Source of the DNA: Apostichopus japonicus
Lineage: Eukaryota > Echinodermata > Holothuroidea > Aspidochirotida > Stichopodidae
Length of the DNA stretch: 64,000 nt
Direction: 5' to 3'
Assembly (NCBI RefSeq): GCF_037975245.1
Contig: NC_092580.1
Span: 16,876,001 to 16,940,000 of the forward strand
Shown here: positions 34,424 to 64,000 of the stretch, one piece after another
Numbering within the stretch: position 1 is the first letter of the stretch
How the letters are laid out: every line of letters begins with the position of its first letter
Translations under genes and position numbers: made by a program
The notes under the pieces: generated by a model
The model's database searches: none
Seen by the model: only the letters and a program-made list of their open reading frames with translations
Told to the model about the DNA's origin: nothing

Positions 34424-34862
34424 CGCGCCAAAACCGACAATATTCGTTAGTCCTTATGTGGATACTCGCGTATCGCCACATAAGGACTAACGAACTGCAT
34501 TAGTCCTTATGAATCCTCACTTTAGAGCTTGTGAGTATTGTCGGTATTGGCGGTAATTATGTGGCAGAGAGAGAGAGGGCTGGTTGGCGATCCTGGAATG
34601 AGGCCAGAAACGCAGCTGCCGACCGAGATAAATGGAGACGATCTGTTGAGGCCTTATTTGCCTCTAGACAAGAAGACAGATGATGATGTGGCAGTGTTAG
34701 GATCGCATGATAAATAAAATGTTCTTGGTCATTATGTGGAGGTGATATTAGTGCCACATAAGGACAATTATTTTTGGTCATTATGTGGCGATACCTTTGT
34801 GTTCACAAAATGACTTAAGTTTATATATATAATTTTTAATGCATTTTTGTCGGTTTTGGCGT
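34424..34862. mobile_element. MITE with internal perfect hairpin
   Basis: Terminal inverted repeats CGCCAAAACCGACAA (from about 34426) and TTGTCGGTTTTGGCG (ending about 34861). Inside, a 19-bp perfect hairpin TTCGTTAGTCCTTATGTGG / its complement (34443-34461 and 34476-34494), with further CCACATAAGGAC and CATTATGTGG motifs near 34721-34790. No coding capacity; superfamily unknown. Confidence 0.7.
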
Positions 34863-35420
34863 TCCGTAACGGAATTGAATAAAGAAAACCGCCCGCATTA
34901 TATTAGTATGGTATTTTGTGTAGTTTTCACTGTAGTGCAAGATAGCTGCTTAAACACACACGATATCCCTGGTAAAGATACTTATACCAGCTATAAATCG
35001 ACAAATATTGGTTACCATTCATTACTCATCCTGCTTGTTTCCTTTGGAGTGAGGAGTGGTCTTGTCAACGTGAATAAAGCTGGCTTTTGATCAGGTAAAT
35101 AAGTTACAAAAAATGTTATTATATAATTGGTCACAGAATTGTTTTTTTTGTAGTGTCAGTGTTAAAGGATTTAAGACTGTTTATCTCTGATTTCCAAGTG
35201 GTATTCCATATGAATAAAGCGTTAAATATTTTGCTGCTCTAGGAACGTCCTGCTATAGCAAATTAATCCCGGGCTCGCTGCAACCACCCCTCCCTACTCG
35301 TTAGGTTTGGCTATTATATACATAAACACGAAAGGGTGTATCTGTTATGTCTGACCTCCTTTGGACAAGAGGCTAACCGTAGCCATAATCAAGCAGGTAC
35401 TTTATTTATTCCTTGTTTAG
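34863..35420. other. Upstream of SLC23-like coding start
   Basis: No gene recognised. A pyrimidine-rich acceptor CCTTGTTTAG ends at 35420, so the first coding exon probably carries a short 5' UTR (35421-35432) joined to an upstream non-coding exon that I could not place. Confidence 0.45.
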
Positions 35421-35432
35421 GACTTTCCTATC

Positions 35433-60202
<24,770 letters not shown>

Positions 60203-60229
60203 CACCTGTAACCCGGCAGTTCGACTCCC

Positions 60230-60235
60230 AATAAA
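60230..60235 (+). promoter_or_regulatory. Candidate poly(A) signal AATAAA
   Basis: First AATAAA after the SLC23-like stop, 28 bases downstream. It is close for a 3' UTR, so the real signal may be further on. Confidence 0.4.
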
Positions 60236-60419
60236 CCTTCGATGTATGAAACTAATTTATTTACCCCCCCCCCCTTTCCTCTAATTGGGAGAGGAGGGCG
60301 GTAGAGGACAACTCTATGGATTGATTAACGATGAACTCTAATATGCATATATCATAGAAATTGAAGTAGCGAGAATGACGTCATGCGACTTATAGTGAAG
60401 CCACACAAGTTGTATGTAT

Positions 60420-60512
60420 GTGTGTATGTATATGTGATCTTCCCGCAAGCAGGAACTCGTATATGTGATCATAGCATGTATATGTGATCTTCCCGCAAGC
60501 AGGAACTCGCGA
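60420..60512 (+). repeat. 53-bp direct tandem duplication
   Basis: ATGTATATGTGATCTTCCCG and the following CAAGCAGGAACTCG occur twice, 53 bp apart. Short local duplication downstream of the SLC23-like gene. Confidence 0.85.
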
Positions 60513-61091
60513 GTTGACATAAATCACTCGACATGGTGGTATCGCGTGCCGCACTTAGGTGCCAAAATCGTCAAAAATGCGGCATTGGACTGCAGTTTCA
60601 CATGTTATTCTTAAGAAGCGATCGTAGAAGCAATTACATAGGAATCTAATTACTTTAGTAGTGTCGTCTGCTCAGCTGCTGCATTCACTGGATATAGTTA
60701 GCCTAGGTCCCTAGACTGGCTACGGCTGTCCTTTCGGATGCGATATGACTAAAGCCTATTGACAAAAATTATCACCACCTCATTTTACTATAAACTGTAT
60801 CCCTAACGATATATCCACAGAATAACATGGGATGACGGTTATGATGTCCTTGGCTTATCACTAACAATCCATGAAAATAGGTTTATCCTAACTTAGGCCT
60901 ATGTACATGTACGTAGCCTTGCCCTTGGTCTAACTTAGGTTAGCCTAGGTCATAACTTAAGTGTAGAATATTTTGGGTCTATTAACATATCTAGACTTAT
61001 GCAATATTCAAACACATTCTACATTTGCAACATATTCACAACACTGATTTTAAGGCCTAATGATATTCACTAACCATGTTCGGACAAAGCC

Positions 61092-61658
61092 TTAAAGGAT
61101 TGGTTCAGGTGTCTGACATGTCTATCTTGTATGAAAGAGCGCAAAAAGTCAAATAGAATAGCGAAGAAACTACCAACTAACTATGTTTAGGAGATATCAC
61201 GCTTTGAGTATATATTTCTTTGAAAATGACTGGTGTAGAAAGACTAACTGTGAGGGTGTGATGTCACATCCTCACTTTCTGAACATGTGTGAATATATTT
61301 CAATAAAAATTAATTAAATTTGTTCACAAATCTAAACAAATCGAATAAAAAATTCTTCAGATGTTAAATCTCTGATACTTCCCTTGACAAATATGAGATC
61401 CACTTGACATATCTTTTGGTTTTAAGTCATAAAATCTCACAAAACATTTTAATAAAATAACAAAGACTTTTCAGAATTGTGAGGATGTGACATCACAGCT
61501 AGTCTGATTTCAGCAGTTATACACAATCAGATAGAACTTTAAACTTGAATATTTCCTTAACGGAATAAGATATTTGAACAGTTTCTTCATCATTGTGTTT
61601 CTTTTATTGTCTTCTTTAATAAAAGATAAACATGTAGACACCTGAACTAATCCTTTAA
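61092..61658. mobile_element. TTAA-flanked MITE (Kolobok/piggyBac-like)
   Basis: TTAA target duplication at 61092-61095 and 61655-61658. Terminal inverted repeats AGGATTGGTTCAGGTGTC at 61096 and, inverted with one mismatch, ending at 61654. A second inner inverted pair contains GTGATGTCACATCCTCAC (about 61258) and GTGAGGATGTGACATCAC (about 61480). Length 559 bp, no transposase. Confidence 0.85.
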
Positions 61659-64000
61659 AGTCAAAACGACACACTCAAGCCACTACTCGTGCTAACATCT
61701 CATCATTTGATGGCTGTGACTGAATGTAGACATGCATCAAACTTTTTGCACTTTCACTACATGAGGTAGGATGTGTTATCTTGCATAAACTACTACCCAC
61801 TTTGCAACATTAACATTAAACTGAGAACTGCATGCACAGACTAATATGGAAGTATTACACAAAAGTAGATGTGTGTGGGAATGGGGGGGGGGGGGGGGTT
61901 CACGACATTTTCCAGGGACAACTGTGACACTATCTGAGTGGAGCACTAAAATACTACAAGGAAGAAAAATGTTTGCAAAGTGCCTCTCAGATACCGCAAA
62001 TGACACTTTCCAGACATTAAAGGTTGCACAAAACACTACTCGAGTCATTAGAGGCGAATACAAGTTTTCAAAGTTGATTCTTAGGTCAGGAGTATAGTAC
62101 TTACCATTATGGTCGCAATTACATGTCTCCGTTTGTGCAAAGTACACCATACTCTTAAGAAAAACGGGTAAAATCAAAATTCAAAGTCGAATGCACGATG
62201 TATGCATGAAAACGTACAAATGATCTGGCTTTTTGCCGTACAACGTAAAGCGCCCTGACAATTTTTCAAGGCTTCACTGTGCGATACACTGTGTCAGCAT
62301 TCTTCATTATAAGAAAACCTTTCGTTTTAATTTAAATGATAATAGGATAACAAGACCTAAGTTCGCTATAACAACAAAGAGATTCGACGGAATGTTCGAG
62401 TTGCAGCTAGTAGCTAAGTGGAAACATACAACATACGCATAGAATATTCGACATATGGTATCGGTGTATAAAATTGAATTTCATTTGTAAACAGTTTGAT
62501 ACAGTGGTAAATGGTCACTCTTTGTGTATTATAGTAACAGGACTCTGTGGTATTTCTCTTTAATGTTTCGTTCTTTCCCTATTTCTTTTCTTTCGGTTGC
62601 TTTCCTGCCGATTATTCTAGCTTAAGTTTAAATCGAATGACAATATTACTATTCTCATTGTATTAACGGTGACTAACAACCGTTTCGAACTGGGTTAAAA
62701 TATATACGTAAAGCAGATCTTTTTCGTAACTTTATCTTTGAAGGCATCCTATACCAACAATTAAAATTATCGTGTTACCAGGTGAATTCCAGGTCAGGTC
62801 GATGTTTGCACACATACCGACTACTTGACCGTAACACTATCAGTACGCCGCGCTTCAGCTTTCTATGACTGAAAATAAAACGACACCATTGTTTGTCATC
62901 AAATCCCAATGCTTCTTCTTTTGAGCAATTACTTTATTTGATTTTGTGTTTCTCTCCTTTTTTCTGTCTCAAAATAAATAACACATGAAGATTTGCAGCT
63001 CAGCTCTACAACATTATGATTGATTATCAATTGTCTTAGCTGATAAATGGCTATAAGAATACAAAGAATACAATCGACTGTATATAAACAACCCGTCTAC
63101 AAACTACACAGTGATTTGCAATTGGGTTAAGCTTCAAAACGATCTTACTAAGCAGCAAACACAAACAATAATTGTAGCCAATGGCGGATCCATGATTTCT
63201 CGAAAGAAGGCCGCAACAGACTCGCATCGGTAGATTGCAATATCCCTTCTGAAATAGCGACACAACATTGGCGAAAAGTAAGAAAGGACTGCTCACGCGC
63301 AAAGCGTACTTAACTCTTACACTGTATAATTTGTCACGCGCAAAGTAATGATTCAGCTAGTTTTTAGTGCAAATAAGATCAGGGGTTCGGGTGGGGGTGG
63401 GGGAGTATAAGGTTGTTTCTGAGAATGGCTAAGATGTGCATCATTTTAACCAAATTTTGTAGCACATGGTGCCCTTATTTAAATTAGCATAACAGCCTAG
63501 CCCCCCCCCCCTACCTGTGGCCACAACTTGCCCAAAGTTGATTCCTTACCATACATCACAGCAGTTATGAAAAAAAATGATCAGCAATCCGCAGTGATGA
63601 TGTCTGAATTCTGGCTTACAGTGTATGTGCCATAAGTGATTTCCTCGGGTAGTTCTTCCAGCCTGCCGTACAGTTCAACTGCATGCTTGCCCGGCCTACT
63701 CACTAGAGACATAGTCTACTTGATAGCTTTAACTGTACTTCATCAATATAGAAAACCTTTTCAAATTGACTATTCATGGTTATGGTTTCATGATCATGTC
63801 ATCCAGACGCAGGTACCAAACCAGTTAACATCTACTCATAAAGCGAGTATTTCATGATTGCATGCAAATCTGATACGACCCATCGCCAAGAATTTAGCAG
63901 TAATACCAACTTGCAAGCGGAACATAGGTTTTTAAACTGAACCAATTCAATTTGACTTTGATCAATAGATAGATATTTATTCAGCCAATCATATAAAAAT
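61659..64000. other. Downstream region, no gene recognised
   Basis: Inspected on both strands; no exon of a known family. G- or C-runs at 61883-61898 and 63502-63511. CAATGGCGGATCCATGATTT near 63179 resembles ATTGGCGGATCCAGGATTCT near 40419, so both may be single ends of one transposon family. Confidence 0.45.

Overview
The window is eukaryotic DNA from an invertebrate animal. Both genes have many short exons with GT-AG introns, there are long simple repeats, and the sequence is littered with small DNA transposons, Penelope-like retroelements and a SINE. TTAGGG telomere-type repeats and the gene content suggest a marine deuterostome, most likely an echinoderm; this organism call is inference only.

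Two genes were reconstructed exon by exon, and they point away from each other. (1) On the minus strand, 30674 down to 7992, lies a complete ABCC-family ABC transporter of the sulfonylurea-receptor (SUR, ABCC8/ABCC9) type. It has 31 coding exons whose reading phases all agree and total 1,490 codons plus a stop. It shows TMD0, TMD1, NBD1, TMD2 and NBD2 in the family order. (2) On the plus strand, 35433 to 60202, lies an SLC23-type nucleobase/ascorbate transporter. Eleven exons were placed; one short exon that should lie between 42012 and 47418 was not found.

Region by region: 1-7991 holds no recognised gene but contains a MITE with telomere-like DNA inside it, a hAT-type MITE with a perfect 8-bp target duplication, a degenerate SINE copy and simple repeats. 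7992-30674 is the SUR-like gene, with a 72-bp minisatellite and a 150-bp duplication covering part of an NBD2 exon in its introns. 30675-35432 is the divergent intergenic region, invaded by a Penelope-like element with RT and GIY-YIG parts, TA microsatellites and a hairpin-bearing MITE. 35433-60202 is the SLC23-like gene, whose large introns hold most of the unusual material. 60203-64000 has no recognised gene but contains a TTAA-flanked MITE.

The most unusual signals are in the SLC23 introns. Two large elements (about 43152-44971 and 50534-53673) share related terminal inverted repeats beginning TGGCAAGCC or TGACAAGCC. Their subterminal regions are tandem arrays of degenerate palindromes of about 21 bp, centred on CTTAAG in one element and on GATATC in the other. 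A SINE at 54100-54292, with a 13-bp target duplication, has a head matching the 5' end of U2 snRNA. A near-perfect 182-bp palindrome sits inside the GATATC element. No functional link between the two genes is evident.
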